64,000 nt of DNA from positions 1-64,000 of the forward strand of contig NZ_JACCSU010000063.1 of assembly GCF_013812825.1 (NCBI RefSeq), written 5' to 3'. The stretch is from Sphingomonas sp. GTDB lineage: Bacteria; Pseudomonadota; Alphaproteobacteria; Sphingomonadales; Sphingomonadaceae. A model generated the notes under the pieces. The model was not told where the DNA came from. It made no database searches and saw nothing but the letters and a program-made list of their open reading frames with translations. Numbering within the stretch: the stretch's first letter is position 1; every line of letters starts with the position of its first letter. Below are positions 1 to 8,945 of the stretch, piece by piece. The translations under genes and the position numbers were made by a program.

Positions 1-125
1 GGGAAGCCTCCCTCGAGATAAGGTATCTTTGAGCCGTGGAAGACCACCACGTTGATAGGCCGGGTGTGGAAGCGCAGTAATGCGTGAAGCTAACCGGTCC
101 TAATTGCTCATTTCGCGCTTGAGAG
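1..125 (+). rRNA. 23S ribosomal RNA, 3' end (partial)
   Basis: The first ~125 bases match the conserved 3' end of 23S rRNA, including the segment GATAGGCCGGGTGTGGAAGC and the closing GCTAACCGGTCCTAATTGCT typical of alphaproteobacteria. The 5' part lies outside the window. The exact 3' end is uncertain by about 10 bases. Bases 126-232 are the 23S-5S spacer, in which I see no gene. Confidence 0.95.
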
Positions 126-232
126 TCTCACCATCATCGACGGCCCTGCCGGCGATCTGGAATGGTTCTCGGCTAGATGCCCAGAATACCCAAGTGCACG
201 ATTTCTAGATTTCCTGTTTTGCGCTGGCCCCA

Positions 233-351
233 TAGCTTGGTGACCATAGCGTCCGTGACCCACCCGATCCCATCCCGAACTCGGCCGTGAAACCGGACAG
301 CGCCGATGGTACTACTGCCTAAGCAGTGGAAGAGTAGGTCGTCGCCAGGCT
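233..351 (+). rRNA. rrf: 5S ribosomal RNA
   Basis: A ~119-base segment carries the conserved 5S core (GACCCACCCGATCCCATCCC, then GAACTCGGCCGTGAAACC). Its ends CTTGGTGACC and GTCGTCGCCAGGCT are near complementary and form helix I. The order after the 23S end and before tRNA-fMet is the usual alphaproteobacterial rrn layout. Confidence 0.95.
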
Positions 352-395
352 TTGAAGCCAGCGCATTGCAGGAAAACCCATTCACAATCTCATTC

Positions 396-438
396 AAAGC
401 CGCTGCCGGCCAGTCCGAGCGGCGGCTTTGTTGTTTCG
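396..438 (+). terminator. Possible partial terminator between 5S and tRNA-fMet
   Basis: A perfect 8-bp inverted repeat (AAAGCCGC at 396-403, GCGGCTTT at 422-429) is followed by the T-rich GTTGTTTCG. The tail is not a clean T run and the tRNA follows, so this may be an inefficient terminator or a processing hairpin. Confidence 0.4.
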
Positions 439-496
439 AGCTCAGCCGCTCGGCGGCACGCTTCATGCGTGTCGGCGTAGGTTGAGCGAAAGTTGG

Positions 497-574
<78 letters not shown>

Positions 575-581
575 CAAATCA

Positions 582-611
582 CCGCTAGGCCAAAGGCCTG
601 GCGGTTTTTTT
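582..611 (+). terminator. Rho-independent terminator of the rRNA operon
   Basis: A 10-bp stem (582-591 with 595-604, one G:T pair) with an AAA loop is followed by seven T residues (605-611), nine bases after the tRNA CCA end. This is a textbook intrinsic terminator. Confidence 0.93.
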
Positions 612-661
612 GTGCCCGCCAAAGCAGCCGCGCTCGCCTTGGGAGACCCGTCCTTGCGGGG

Positions 662-2422
662 TCACTGCGTGAGCGAAAACACGAACACCGCGCTGCCGCG
701 CTCGTGGCCGATGAGGTCGGGTGCGAAGCCTTCGACCCAGCCTCCCCAGCCGGTCGGAACGGCGATATATTGCCTGCCGGCGACGCTGTAGGTGACGGGA
801 TTGGAGTGGATCCCCGTGCCGGTCCGGAATTGCCAAACCTGCCGCCCGGTCGTTGCATCGAGCGCGATGAACTGGCCATCGGGAGTGCCGACGAAAACGA
901 GGCCTCCGCCGGTGCTGAGCAGCGACGCGAGGATCGGAAACTTGTAGCGCCAGTGCCAGGCGAGCGACCCGTCGGTGCGAAACGCCTTCACTCCACCGCC
1001 GTGCATCTGGCCAGGCGAGATCTGGAAGTCGCCGCCGAGATAGTCGAGGCTTTCCTTGAACTCCTGCTCGAAGCCGCGGACGGTCGCGCAATAGTCGAGA
1101 TAGGGCGTGTAGAGGAGGCCGGTGCTGCGGCTGTAGGTCGCGTGCGGCCATTCCTTGGCACCGGCCGGCCCCGGGCATATCTCGGTGCCCTGCGGAGTGG
1201 GGACCGCGGCCGGGATCACGGCGCCGCTGGCCGGATCGATCCGGCCCCAGGTCATGCGCCCGCCGAAGGGCGTCACGCTGACCCTCTGGCCAGTGACCCG
1301 GTCGAGCACGAACATGTACCCGTTCTTGTCGAAGTGGGCGAGCAGCCGCCGCCCGCCTTGCTCGAACAGGATGTTCTCGTTGACTCCGTCGTAATCCCAC
1401 ACGTCGCCCGGCGTGTACTGGTAGTGCCAGCGGATCGAGCCGTCGTCCGGGTCCATCGCCAGCACCGAATTGGTGAACAGGTTCGAGCCCGGCCGGTTGG
1501 ACTTGTGGAACACGGGTCCCGGGTTGCCGGTGCCCCAATAGACGAGATCCAGCGCGGGGTCGTAGGTGCCGGTGATCCATGCCGTGCCGCCGCCGCGGTA
1601 CGATGCGTCCGTGTTGCCCCAGGTTTCGGACCCCGGCTCGCCCGGCGCGGGGACGGTATAGCGCCGCCACACCCGCTGCCCGGTGGCGATGTCGAATGCG
1701 TCGATATGGCCGCGAACGCCATATTCCGCACCCGACGAGCCGACGATGACGAGGTTCTTGACGACAAGCGGGGCCATCGTCGAGCTCTCTCCGGCACGCG
1801 GGTCGAGCCACACGGTGCGCCAGACCGGATGCCCGGTGCGGGCGTCGATCGCGATCAGATGGCCGTTCGGGCTCGAATAGAAGACTCGGCCCCGAGCGAC
1901 GGCGACACCGCGATTGACGTTGCCGCAGCACAGCGGGATGTCGAGCGGGATCTGGTGCCGATAATGCCACAGCTCCTCGCCCGTGGCGGCGTTGATCGCC
2001 CACACGTGCCCGTCGAAGCCGGACAGGAACATGACTCCGTCGACGACGATCGGCGCCGACTCCAGCGAGTAGGCGGGCGGGGTCGCCATCAGCCCGATGG
2101 GCGCGGACTGGAACACCCATGCCGGCCTTAGCCGCGAGACGTTGCTGGCGTTGATCTGGTCGAGTGCCGAGAAACGCTGGCCGTCGTAGGCGCCGTAATA
2201 GGTCAGCCAATTGTGCGGCTCATTCCTCGCGCCGACGATCCGCTCGAAGGTAACCGAGTCTGCGACCGGCGGCGCCTGGCCCCGCTGCGCGGAATCGAGC
2301 GGCGGCCCGTCGAACGGCTTGGCCGTCTGGGTAATCGGCCACTGCGGGCCCATCTGCGATGGATAGCAGCTCGCAAGGCCGCCCATTAGCGCGAGTGCAA
2401 AAAGCTTAGTGCTGATGCGCAC
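662..2422 (-). CDS. PQQ-dependent alcohol dehydrogenase, lipoprotein, lanthanide-type motif
   Basis: A 586-residue quinoprotein of the methanol/ethanol dehydrogenase family, an eight-bladed propeller oxidising alcohols in the periplasm. What is seen: a lipoprotein signal with lipobox LASC (Cys19), vicinal Cys165-Cys166 (the PQQ-stacking disulfide of this family), GTGNPGP near 298, and WDYDG at 342-346. Asp343 matches the catalytic Asp. Asp345 occupies the position that in characterised enzymes separates lanthanide users (Asp) from calcium users (Ala or Ser). Start GTG at 2422 is preceded by AAGGAGG at good spacing. The gene overlaps the upstream cupredoxin gene by 17 bases, so the two are probably co-translated. 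No cytochrome c or PQQ synthesis gene is nearby. The substrate is unknown. Confidence 0.9.
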   Translation of the reverse strand: MRISTKLFALALMGGLASCYPSQMGPQWPITQTAKPFDGPPLDSAQRGQAPPVADSVTFERIVGARNEPHNWLTYYGAYDGQRFSALDQINASNVSRLRPAWVFQSAPIGLMATPPAYSLESAPIVVDGVMFLSGFDGHVWAINAATGEELWHYRHQIPLDIPLCCGNVNRGVAVARGRVFYSSPNGHLIAIDARTGHPVWRTVWLDPRAGESSTMAPLVVKNLVIVGSSGAEYGVRGHIDAFDIATGQRVWRRYTVPAPGEPGSETWGNTDASYRGGGTAWITGTYDPALDLVYWGTGNPGPVFHKSNRPGSNLFTNSVLAMDPDDGSIRWHYQYTPGDVWDYDGVNENILFEQGGRRLLAHFDKNGYMFVLDRVTGQRVSVTPFGGRMTWGRIDPASGAVIPAAVPTPQGTEICPGPAGAKEWPHATYSRSTGLLYTPYLDYCATVRGFEQEFKESLDYLGGDFQISPGQMHGGGVKAFRTDGSLAWHWRYKFPILASLLSTGGGLVFVGTPDGQFIALDATTGRQVWQFRTGTGIHSNPVTYSVAGRQYIAVPTGWGGWVEGFAPDLIGHERGSAVFVFSLTQ

Positions 2423-3002
2423 GCGGGGGCCTCCTTCCGCCGGGTTGAGGCTGGCGAGGACGGTCGAGGCGCGCTCCTGGTGGCACCTCGCCTTTCACGA
2501 ACACAAAGCCGAGCATTCCCCGGGGCGCGTGGTTCGCGACCGGGCAGCCGAACCAGTAGAGACCGGGCTCGTCGAGCGTGACACGGACGACGCCCCGGGT
2601 CTGCGCGGGCAGCTGGAGCAGCTGCCGGCTGCCGTTGCTGGGAGCGAACATGGCGTGCGGCCGGTGATCCTCGTTGGTGATGTCGATCTCGAGCGTTCCG
2701 CCGCGCGGCAGGATCAGGATCGCCGGGTACCAGAGGTATTCGTCTTTGGGCACTCGAATGCGGCTGCGCATGATTCCGTCGGCTCCGACCGACGCCCGCA
2801 TCGCTCCGCCGGTTGCGTAGAGCCGCCCGATCAAGGCCTCGTTGGGCGCGTCGAGATTAGGCAGTTCGTTGAGCACGACCGCCATTTCCGGGTCGAGCTG
2901 GGCGAGCACATTGGGGCGCAGGATTCCCAAATATTCGCAGGCGGCAAGGGTGCTGCAAAGCAGCGCCGCAGCACCCATCCGCAACAGGGGCCGTCGGTTC
3001 AT
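2406..3002 (-). CDS. Cupredoxin-like lipoprotein, putative electron acceptor
   Basis: A 198-residue protein with an N-terminal lipobox (LAAC, Cys22) and one C-terminal cupredoxin domain. Likely type-I copper ligands are His116 (HRPHAMF), Cys153, His158 and Met163 in a CPVANHAPRGM loop, so a mononuclear blue-copper site is expected in the periplasm. It resembles small PQQ-associated cupredoxins, possibly the group annotated as MSMEG_3727-family. Start ATG at 3002 is chosen because AAGGAG lies eight bases upstream; a GTG nine bases earlier sits too close to it. It is the first gene of the pair with the PQQ dehydrogenase, so it probably takes electrons from that enzyme (inference). The His-rich tail (RAHQH) lies in the overlap. 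Confidence 0.82.
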   Translation of the reverse strand: MNRRPLLRMGAAALLCSTLAACEYLGILRPNVLAQLDPEMAVVLNELPNLDAPNEALIGRLYATGGAMRASVGADGIMRSRIRVPKDEYLWYPAILILPRGGTLEIDITNEDHRPHAMFAPSNGSRQLLQLPAQTRGVVRVTLDEPGLYWFGCPVANHAPRGMLGFVFVKGEVPPGARLDRPRQPQPGGRRPPRAHQH

Positions 3003-3058
3003 CACCAACACTCCTTCCAGCCCAAACCGCCCCCGGCCGCTTGGAAGAGACGGTCATT

Positions 3059-4273
3059 CTATCCCTCAACGACGGTGTTGGAAATAACCCCTGTTGCCCC
3101 AAGCCGGTTCAGGGTCCGGCTTCGAATGCGCGCCTTCCACTCCATCGCCCGCCGCACCCGCCTCTCGACCGACGGATGCGAATAGAAGATCGCTTCCTGC
3201 ACGGGATGCGGCCGCGGGTATCGATACTCGGCGGTCTTGACCAGGGCCGACGCGAGCCCGTCCGGCTCGTTCACCGTCCGCAGCGAATAGGCATCCGCTT
3301 CGCTCTCGCCGATCCGCGACAGAGCGTTGGTGATCGGCATCGCCAGCAGCGCGAACAGCGAAACCAGGAACAGCAGCACCGGAACGCCGCGCGGCTCGCC
3401 GATCGCGGCGGTCGAGCCGAACGCGCGAGCGAACGAAGGGAACAGGCGATCGGCGAGGAAGAACAACAGCACCGCCAGCAGCGAATAGACCGCGACTCCG
3501 CGCCACACGTGGCCGAGCACGTAATGGCCGACTTCGTGCCCGGTCACCGCCCTCACCTCCTCGAGCGACGCCTGCTTCAACGCGACGTCCGAAATCGCGA
3601 TTCGCGCCGATCCGAGCACGCCCGAGACATTGGCGGTGAAGTTGTTCGACTGCCGCGAACCGTCGTACATGAAGATCCGGTTGGCGGGGATGTCCGCCTG
3701 CTGCGCCATCTCCTCGAGGGTGTCGCGCACCGGCCCCGCCGGCACCGGCTGGTACTGGTTGAACAGCGGCTCGATCAGGATCGGCGAGAGCAGCATCAGG
3801 AACGCGAGCGCGGCCGCGGTCAGGCCGCCCGACCAGATCCACCAGCGCCGGCCGGTGCGGTTGATCAGCGCATAGACGCCGAGCAGGAACAGCCCGCCGA
3901 TCACCGCCGTAAGCAGCCCTGCGATGGTGCCCTGGACGAGGAAGTCGCCGAGCGGCTGGCTGGAGCGGTCGTACGCCCGCTCGCGCCACCAGCCCTCGTA
4001 GATCGACCATGGGAGACCGAGAATCCCGGAAATCAGAAGATAGGTCGCGGCGACGAGAAAGGCGCGCATCGCGAAACTTCGCCGCTCGAGCCTCGCCTGG
4101 AGCCGGTCGAGGACCCCCCAGCGGACCACCAGCCAGGCGATGACCCCGGTGACGATCAGTCCCCACAAGAGGTGCCAGTGATTGCCGATCGTGTAGGCCG
4201 CCGCCTTGTCCAGATTGTCGGCGCCGACACTGTCGATGTAGCGGGCGGTCGCCGTTTGGGCGTTGAATGCCAT
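3059..4273 (-). CDS. M48-family membrane metalloprotease (Ste24/CAAX protease-like)
   Basis: A 404-residue integral membrane zinc protease. The zinc motif HEVGH sits in VTGHEVGHYVLGH about two thirds along, and a second Glu is expected in the downstream GESEADAYS. Several hydrophobic helices precede it, and MYDGSRQSNNFTANVSG is the conserved Ste24-like stretch before the active site. Family members cleave CAAX-type or misfolded membrane proteins; the bacterial substrate is unknown. Tandem ATGs occur at 4276 and 4273 just after GGAGGGG; 4273 gives the better spacing, and an ATG at 4291 is also possible. Divergent from the channel gene. Confidence 0.88.
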   Translation of the reverse strand: MAFNAQTATARYIDSVGADNLDKAAAYTIGNHWHLLWGLIVTGVIAWLVVRWGVLDRLQARLERRSFAMRAFLVAATYLLISGILGLPWSIYEGWWRERAYDRSSQPLGDFLVQGTIAGLLTAVIGGLFLLGVYALINRTGRRWWIWSGGLTAAALAFLMLLSPILIEPLFNQYQPVPAGPVRDTLEEMAQQADIPANRIFMYDGSRQSNNFTANVSGVLGSARIAISDVALKQASLEEVRAVTGHEVGHYVLGHVWRGVAVYSLLAVLLFFLADRLFPSFARAFGSTAAIGEPRGVPVLLFLVSLFALLAMPITNALSRIGESEADAYSLRTVNEPDGLASALVKTAEYRYPRPHPVQEAIFYSHPSVERRVRRAMEWKARIRSRTLNRLGATGVISNTVVEG

Positions 4274-4398
4274 CATCCCCTCCAGCCGCATCGGCCCGCT
4301 GCCGTTTTACCGCGCGCCGTCAGCCGCGCCAGCCCTTGCGGTTGTGGCATCGAAACGGCTTTCGAAGCGTCTTTCGATGACACCAAATGGAGGGCGCG

Positions 4399-5160
4399 AT
4401 GGCTTCGGTGAGATTGAGATGGAAACTGCTGCGTGATCTTGATCAATGGCTGACGGTGCCGATGGCGCTGCTCAGCCTCGCGTGGCTGCTGATCGTCGTG
4501 TGGGAGCTGGTTTCCGGCTCGACGGAATTGCTGACCACCGTCGGCACGACGATCTGGGTCATTTTTATCCTCGAGTTCGCGATCCGCTTTTCGCTGGCTC
4601 CCGACAAGCTGCCGTTTCTGAAATCGAACTGGTTGACGGTCCTCGCGCTTGCGGTGCCGGCGCTGCGCCTGTTCCGCGCTCTGAGTTTCCTGCGCGCGGC
4701 GCGAGCGCTCCGTGGCTTCCGCCTGGTGCGCATCGTCGCCACCGCCAACCGCAGCATGAATGCGTTGAAGGGCACGCTCCAGCGGCGCGGCTTCGGCTAC
4801 GTCGCCGGGCTGACCGTCCTGGTTATCGGCCTCGGGGCGGCCGGCATGCTCAACTTCGAGAACGCCCGCGAAGTCGAAGGCGGCTTTCGCGATTATGGCC
4901 ACGCCTTGTGGTGGACGGGCATGCTGATCGCCAGCATCGGCACCGACTTCTGGCCGTCGACGACGGAAGGCCGAGTCCTCGCCATGCTCCTCGCCCTCTA
5001 TGGCCTCGCGATGTTCGGCTACATCACCGCCACCTTCGCCAGCTTCTTCGTCGGTCGCGACGCTCAAGAGGCGCGGGGTCCGGTGGCCGGCAGCGGGGAC
5101 GTCAAGCTGGTGCTGAAAGAAGTCCGTGCTCTCCGCGCCCAGCTGGCGACGAGGACCTGA
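4399..5160 (+). CDS. Ion-transport family channel with voltage sensor and atypical filter
   Basis: A 253-residue six-helix voltage-gated-like cation channel. Helices S1-S3 lie at ~15-90. An arginine-rich S4 lies at ~90-111 (RLFRALSFLRAARALRGFRLVR), S5 at ~133-150, a pore helix at ~168-180, and S6 at ~193-213. A short charged tail follows. The potassium signature TVGYG is absent; the equivalent position reads SIGTDF (179-184). I believe related bacterial proteins have GTDYF-like filters. Ion selectivity cannot be stated. ATG at 4399 is used because GGAGGG lies four bases before it and overlaps the alternative ATG at 4387. The DNA ligase gene follows after 37 bases. Confidence 0.8.
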   Translation: MASVRLRWKLLRDLDQWLTVPMALLSLAWLLIVVWELVSGSTELLTTVGTTIWVIFILEFAIRFSLAPDKLPFLKSNWLTVLALAVPALRLFRALSFLRAARALRGFRLVRIVATANRSMNALKGTLQRRGFGYVAGLTVLVIGLGAAGMLNFENAREVEGGFRDYGHALWWTGMLIASIGTDFWPSTTEGRVLAMLLALYGLAMFGYITATFASFFVGRDAQEARGPVAGSGDVKLVLKEVRALRAQLATRT

Positions 5161-5197
5161 GTCGGAACGCGGCGGCGCGGAGGCGATTTGTCCCCCA

Positions 5198-6223
5198 ATG
5201 GCCAGGACCCAAGCCCCTCCGGCGCCGATGGAAGCGCTGCTCGCCGCCGAGCTGCCCGACGGCGAGGGCTGGCAATACGAGCCCAAGTGGGACGGCTTCC
5301 GCTGCCTCGCCGGCCGCGGCGGCGGCAAGGTCGAGCTCACGTCCAAGTCGGGCAAGCCGCTGGGGCGCTACTTCCCCGAAGTCGTCGCGATGCTCGAGAC
5401 CCTGAAGGAAAAACATTTCCTGCTCGACGGCGAGCTGATTCTGCCGGTCGGAGACTCGTTGTCGTTCGAGGCACTGCAGATGCGGCTGCACCCGGCCGAA
5501 AGCCGGATCCGCAAGCTGTCGCGAGAAACTCCGGCCGAGTTCATGCTGTTCGACCTGCTGTCGCTCGGCGCCAAGTCGCTCGCCAGTCAGCCGCTGGCGG
5601 ATCGCCGCGCCGCGCTCGAGAAGTTCTACGCGAGGCAGCGCGTTACGGGATTGCTGCTGTCGCCGGCGACCCGCGATCATGATGCCGCGCTCGGCTGGCT
5701 GAACCGCAGCGGCGGCGCCCTCGACGGGGTGATCGCCAAGCGGCTCGACCTCGAATACCGGCCGGGCGAGCGGGCGATGGTCAAGGTCAAGCAGCAGCGC
5801 ACCGCCGATTGCGTGGTCGGCGGCTTCCGCTACGCCGAGAAGAAGAAGGAGGTCGGCTCGCTTCTGCTCGGCCTCTATGACGGCTCCGGCTTGCTCCACC
5901 ATGTCGGCTTCACCTCCGCTCTCAAGGCCGAGGACCGGCCGGCGCTGACGGACCAGCTCGAAGCCATGGTCGAGCCGCCAGGCTTTACCGGCAATGCCCC
6001 GGGAGGCCCGAGCCGCTGGAGCACCGCCCGCTCGATGGCCTGGCAGCCGCTGCGGCCCGAGCTGGTCGTCGAGGTGCGCTACGACCAGGTGACCGGCCGC
6101 CGCTTCCGCCACGGCACCGGCCTTGTCCGCTGGCGGCCCGACAAGGACCCGATGCAGTGCACCTTCGACCAGCTCGCCCCCGGGCTGCGCCCGTCCGAGC
6201 TTGCCGAGCTGTTCGCCGCATGA
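5198..6223 (+). CDS. ATP-dependent DNA ligase (LigC/LigD ligase-domain type)
   Basis: A 341-residue ATP-dependent ligase. The adenylated lysine is in KWDGFR (motif I) near residue 27. Further motifs are LLDGEL (III), LDGVIAKR (IV) and VKVKQQR (V), followed by an OB-fold domain. There are no polymerase or nuclease domains of full LigD, so it resembles stand-alone LigC-type ligases used in repair or end joining. ATG at 5198 follows GGAGGCG. Its stop overlaps the next gene's start as ATGA, coupling it to an AlkB-like enzyme and suggesting a two-gene repair unit. No Ku gene is in the window. Confidence 0.9.
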   Translation: MARTQAPPAPMEALLAAELPDGEGWQYEPKWDGFRCLAGRGGGKVELTSKSGKPLGRYFPEVVAMLETLKEKHFLLDGELILPVGDSLSFEALQMRLHPAESRIRKLSRETPAEFMLFDLLSLGAKSLASQPLADRRAALEKFYARQRVTGLLLSPATRDHDAALGWLNRSGGALDGVIAKRLDLEYRPGERAMVKVKQQRTADCVVGGFRYAEKKKEVGSLLLGLYDGSGLLHHVGFTSALKAEDRPALTDQLEAMVEPPGFTGNAPGGPSRWSTARSMAWQPLRPELVVEVRYDQVTGRRFRHGTGLVRWRPDKDPMQCTFDQLAPGLRPSELAELFAA

Positions 6224-6819
6224 CCGCGCTTCCCGGCCTTTTCGACACTCCGCCCGTCGCCGGCCTCAAATACGCCGAGAGCGTGGTCAGCCGTGCCGAG
6301 GAGCACGAGTTGCTGGAGCGGCTTGGAGGGCTCGATCTCGCCCCGTTCCGCTTCCACGGATGGCTCGGCAATCGCAAGACCCAGAGCTTTGGCTGGCGTT
6401 ACGATTTCGAGGACTCGAGCTTCACTCCGGCCGAGCCGGTGCCCGATTGGCTATCGCCGCTGCGCAACCGCGCGGCGAGCTTTGCAGGCCTGGGACCCGA
6501 CGAGTTCGTGCATGTTCTGCTCGCTCGCTACGACCCCGGCGCCGGCATCGGCTGGCACCGCGACCGCCCGGTTTTCGACAAGGTCGTCGGGGTCTCGCTG
6601 GGCTCGCCGGCGACCCTGCGCTTCCGCCGCCGAACGGCCAGCGGTTTTCAGCGCTCGAGCCTGCCTGTGGAGCCGCGCTCGGCCTATCTGCTCACCGGCG
6701 AAGTCCGCCATGAGTGGGAGCACAGCATCGCGCCCGGCGAGCAGCTGCGCTTCTCGATCACCTTCCGGTCGCTTTCGGATTCGGGGCGAAAAAAAGCCCA
6801 AGCTCAGCGCATCTCGTAG
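6220..6819 (+). CDS. AlkB-like 2-oxoglutarate/Fe(II) dioxygenase
   Basis: A 199-residue member of the AlkB family, which removes alkyl lesions from nucleic-acid bases by oxidation. The iron site is visible as H113-x-D115 in GWHRDRP, with the distal His in RHEWEH (~163-168), and 2-oxoglutarate-binding arginines in RFSITFR. NxxY-like substrate residues are less clear. The start overlaps the ligase stop (ATGA), so translation is coupled. Its 3' end overlaps the convergent arginase-fold gene by 16 bases. It is more like ALKBH2/3-type short proteins than E. coli AlkB, judging by length and the W-x-H motif. Confidence 0.88.
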   Translation: MTALPGLFDTPPVAGLKYAESVVSRAEEHELLERLGGLDLAPFRFHGWLGNRKTQSFGWRYDFEDSSFTPAEPVPDWLSPLRNRAASFAGLGPDEFVHVLLARYDPGAGIGWHRDRPVFDKVVGVSLGSPATLRFRRRTASGFQRSSLPVEPRSAYLLTGEVRHEWEHSIAPGEQLRFSITFRSLSDSGRKKAQAQRIS

Positions 6820-7697
6820 CCCGCCAGGCACTCCGCGACCCACCGGGCGGCGGTCAGCGCGCTGAGGTCGGTCGGGTCGAGCGGCGGGTCCCATTCGGTC
6901 AGATCGATCACCCGCACGCGCGGGTCGGAGGCCAGCTTGCGCACCGCGGCGAAGAAGTCCGCGACCGCCATCCCGCCCGGCCGAGCGCCCGGCGCGGCCG
7001 GGAATTGCGAGCGGTCGATCACGTCGATGTCGCAGTCGATCACCAGCGCGTCGCAATGCGCGACATGGTCGAGCGCGTGGGCGATCGCCTGGTCGATGCC
7101 TTCGCGCCGGATGTCGCCCATCGTCACGACCAGATTGCCGGCCTCCTCGGCGGCGCGGTGCATCGCCAGGCTGTTGGCGAAGCTCGCAAGCCCGACCTGG
7201 GCGATGTTGGCGCCCGGCAGCCCATCCTCGAGCAGGGCGCGAACCGGATTGCCGTTGCTCAGGCCCTCGGCCGTGTCGCGCATGTCGAAGTGCGCGTCGA
7301 GGGTGATGAGGCCGATCTCCTCCAGTTCGCCGCCGAGCCCGAGCACTGCCGGCCGGGTGATCGCATTGTTGCCCCCCACGAGGAGGGTCAGCGCATGCGC
7401 CTCGGTGCTTTCGCGCACCGCGACGCTCAACGGCGCCGTCGCCTGCTCGATGGTCATACCGGCGACATCGACATCGCCGCGGTCGCCGATCCGGGTCGCG
7501 AGCTCGCGCCCGGTCTCGACGTCGTATCGCCCGATCCGCTTCATCGTCGCGCGCAACAGCGCCGGCGCAAGGTCGCACGAGCCGGCGCTCACCGAGCCGG
7601 CGGCGAGTGGAGCGCCCAGCAGGCCGACCGGCGCGGCGCCGGGGCGCTCGACCAGCAGCTCGGCGAGATTGGGCCATCGGGACGGCGGGCTCGGCAT
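6804..7697 (-). CDS. Arginase-fold hydrolase in hut locus, probable formimidoylglutamase
   Basis: A 297-residue ureohydrolase-superfamily protein. Family metal motifs are DAHFD (134-138) and DCDID (221-225). The usual first motif GGDHS is GGNNA (108-112), so a metal-ligand His (and preceding Asp) is replaced by Asn. Divergent from hutI with only 43 bases between, it fits the last step of histidine degradation, formiminoglutamate to glutamate plus formamide (or formylglutamate by deimination). With the altered site, activity or metal content may differ. I therefore withhold the hutG symbol. Confidence 0.75.
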   Translation of the reverse strand: MPSPPSRWPNLAELLVERPGAAPVGLLGAPLAAGSVSAGSCDLAPALLRATMKRIGRYDVETGRELATRIGDRGDVDVAGMTIEQATAPLSVAVRESTEAHALTLLVGGNNAITRPAVLGLGGELEEIGLITLDAHFDMRDTAEGLSNGNPVRALLEDGLPGANIAQVGLASFANSLAMHRAAEEAGNLVVTMGDIRREGIDQAIAHALDHVAHCDALVIDCDIDVIDRSQFPAAPGARPGGMAVADFFAAVRKLASDPRVRVIDLTEWDPPLDPTDLSALTAARWVAECLAGYEMR

Positions 7698-7740
7698 CCT
7701 TTTGACGGTAACACCGGCGCTGCCCTAAGGCGATTCCGAC

Positions 7741-8945
7741 ATGTGGGACCGCCTCCTGATCGACTGCCACGTCGCGACCATGGATCCGGCTCCCGGCGAT
7801 CCCCTGGGCGTGATCCGCAACGGCTCGATCGGCATTCAGGACGGCAAGGTGGTCCGCGTCGGCAAGCGCACCGAGCTCGCCGGCTTCCGGGCCAAGGAGG
7901 TGGTGGCGCTCGACGGCGCCTGGGTGACCCCCGGGCTGATCGACTGCCACACCCATCTGGTGTTCGGCGGCAACCGCTCCGACGAGCATGCGCTACGCCG
8001 CTCGGGCGCTTCGTACGAGGAGATCGCCCGGGCCGGCGGAGGCATCGCCTCGACTGTCGCCCGGACCAGCGCCGCTTCGGAACCCGAGCTGCTCGAAAGC
8101 GCCCGCGGACGATTGCACGCGTTGATGGCCGGCGGAGTGACGACCGTCGAGATCAAGTCGGGCTACGGCTTCGATCCCGGCGCCGAGCTGCGGCTGCTCG
8201 AGGTCGCCAGATCGCTCGGCGCGAGCGAGTCGGTGCGGGTCGTCGGCACCCTGCTGGCGCTGCACGCCTTGCCCAGGGGCCGGGACCGCGCCGAGTTCGT
8301 CGACGAAGCGGTCGAGCAGCTGATCCCGGCGGCCGCCAAGGCCGGGCTGGCGACCAGCGTCGACGCCTATTGCGAGACCATCGGCTTCAGCCCCGAGGAA
8401 GTCGCGCGCCTGTTCAAGGCGGCCGCCGATCACGGCCTTCGGGTCAAGCTCCACGCCGAGCAATTGTCCAACCAGAACGGCGCCGCGCTGGCGGCCGAGC
8501 ACCGCGCCCTGTCGGCCGACCATCTCGAATATCTCGATGAGGCCGGCGCCAGGGCGATGGCCGAGGCCGGCACCGTCGCGGTGCTCCTGCCGGGTTCCTT
8601 CTACGCGCTTCAGGAAACCCGCAAGCCGCCGGTCGAGCTGCTGCGCGAGCATGGCGTGCGAATCGCGGTCGCGACCGACTGCAACCCCGGCACCTCGCCG
8701 CTGCTGTCGCCGACCCTGGCGATGAACATGGCCTGCACCCTGTTCACCCTGACGCCCGAGGAAGCGCTCGCCGGAATGACCATCAACGCCGCGCACGCGC
8801 TCGGCCTCGCCAAGCAGATCGGCAGCATCGCTCCGGGCAAGGCCGCCGACCTTGCCGTGTGGCGCCTCGAAAGCCTGGTCGAGCTCGGCTACTGGATCGG
8901 CCTGCCGGGCCCGGCCCGACGCATTTTCGCAGGGTTGGACGCTTG

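Noticed and set aside
173-466. A short minus-strand frame over the 5S region.
   Set aside because: It lies over the 5S rRNA gene and has no coding features.
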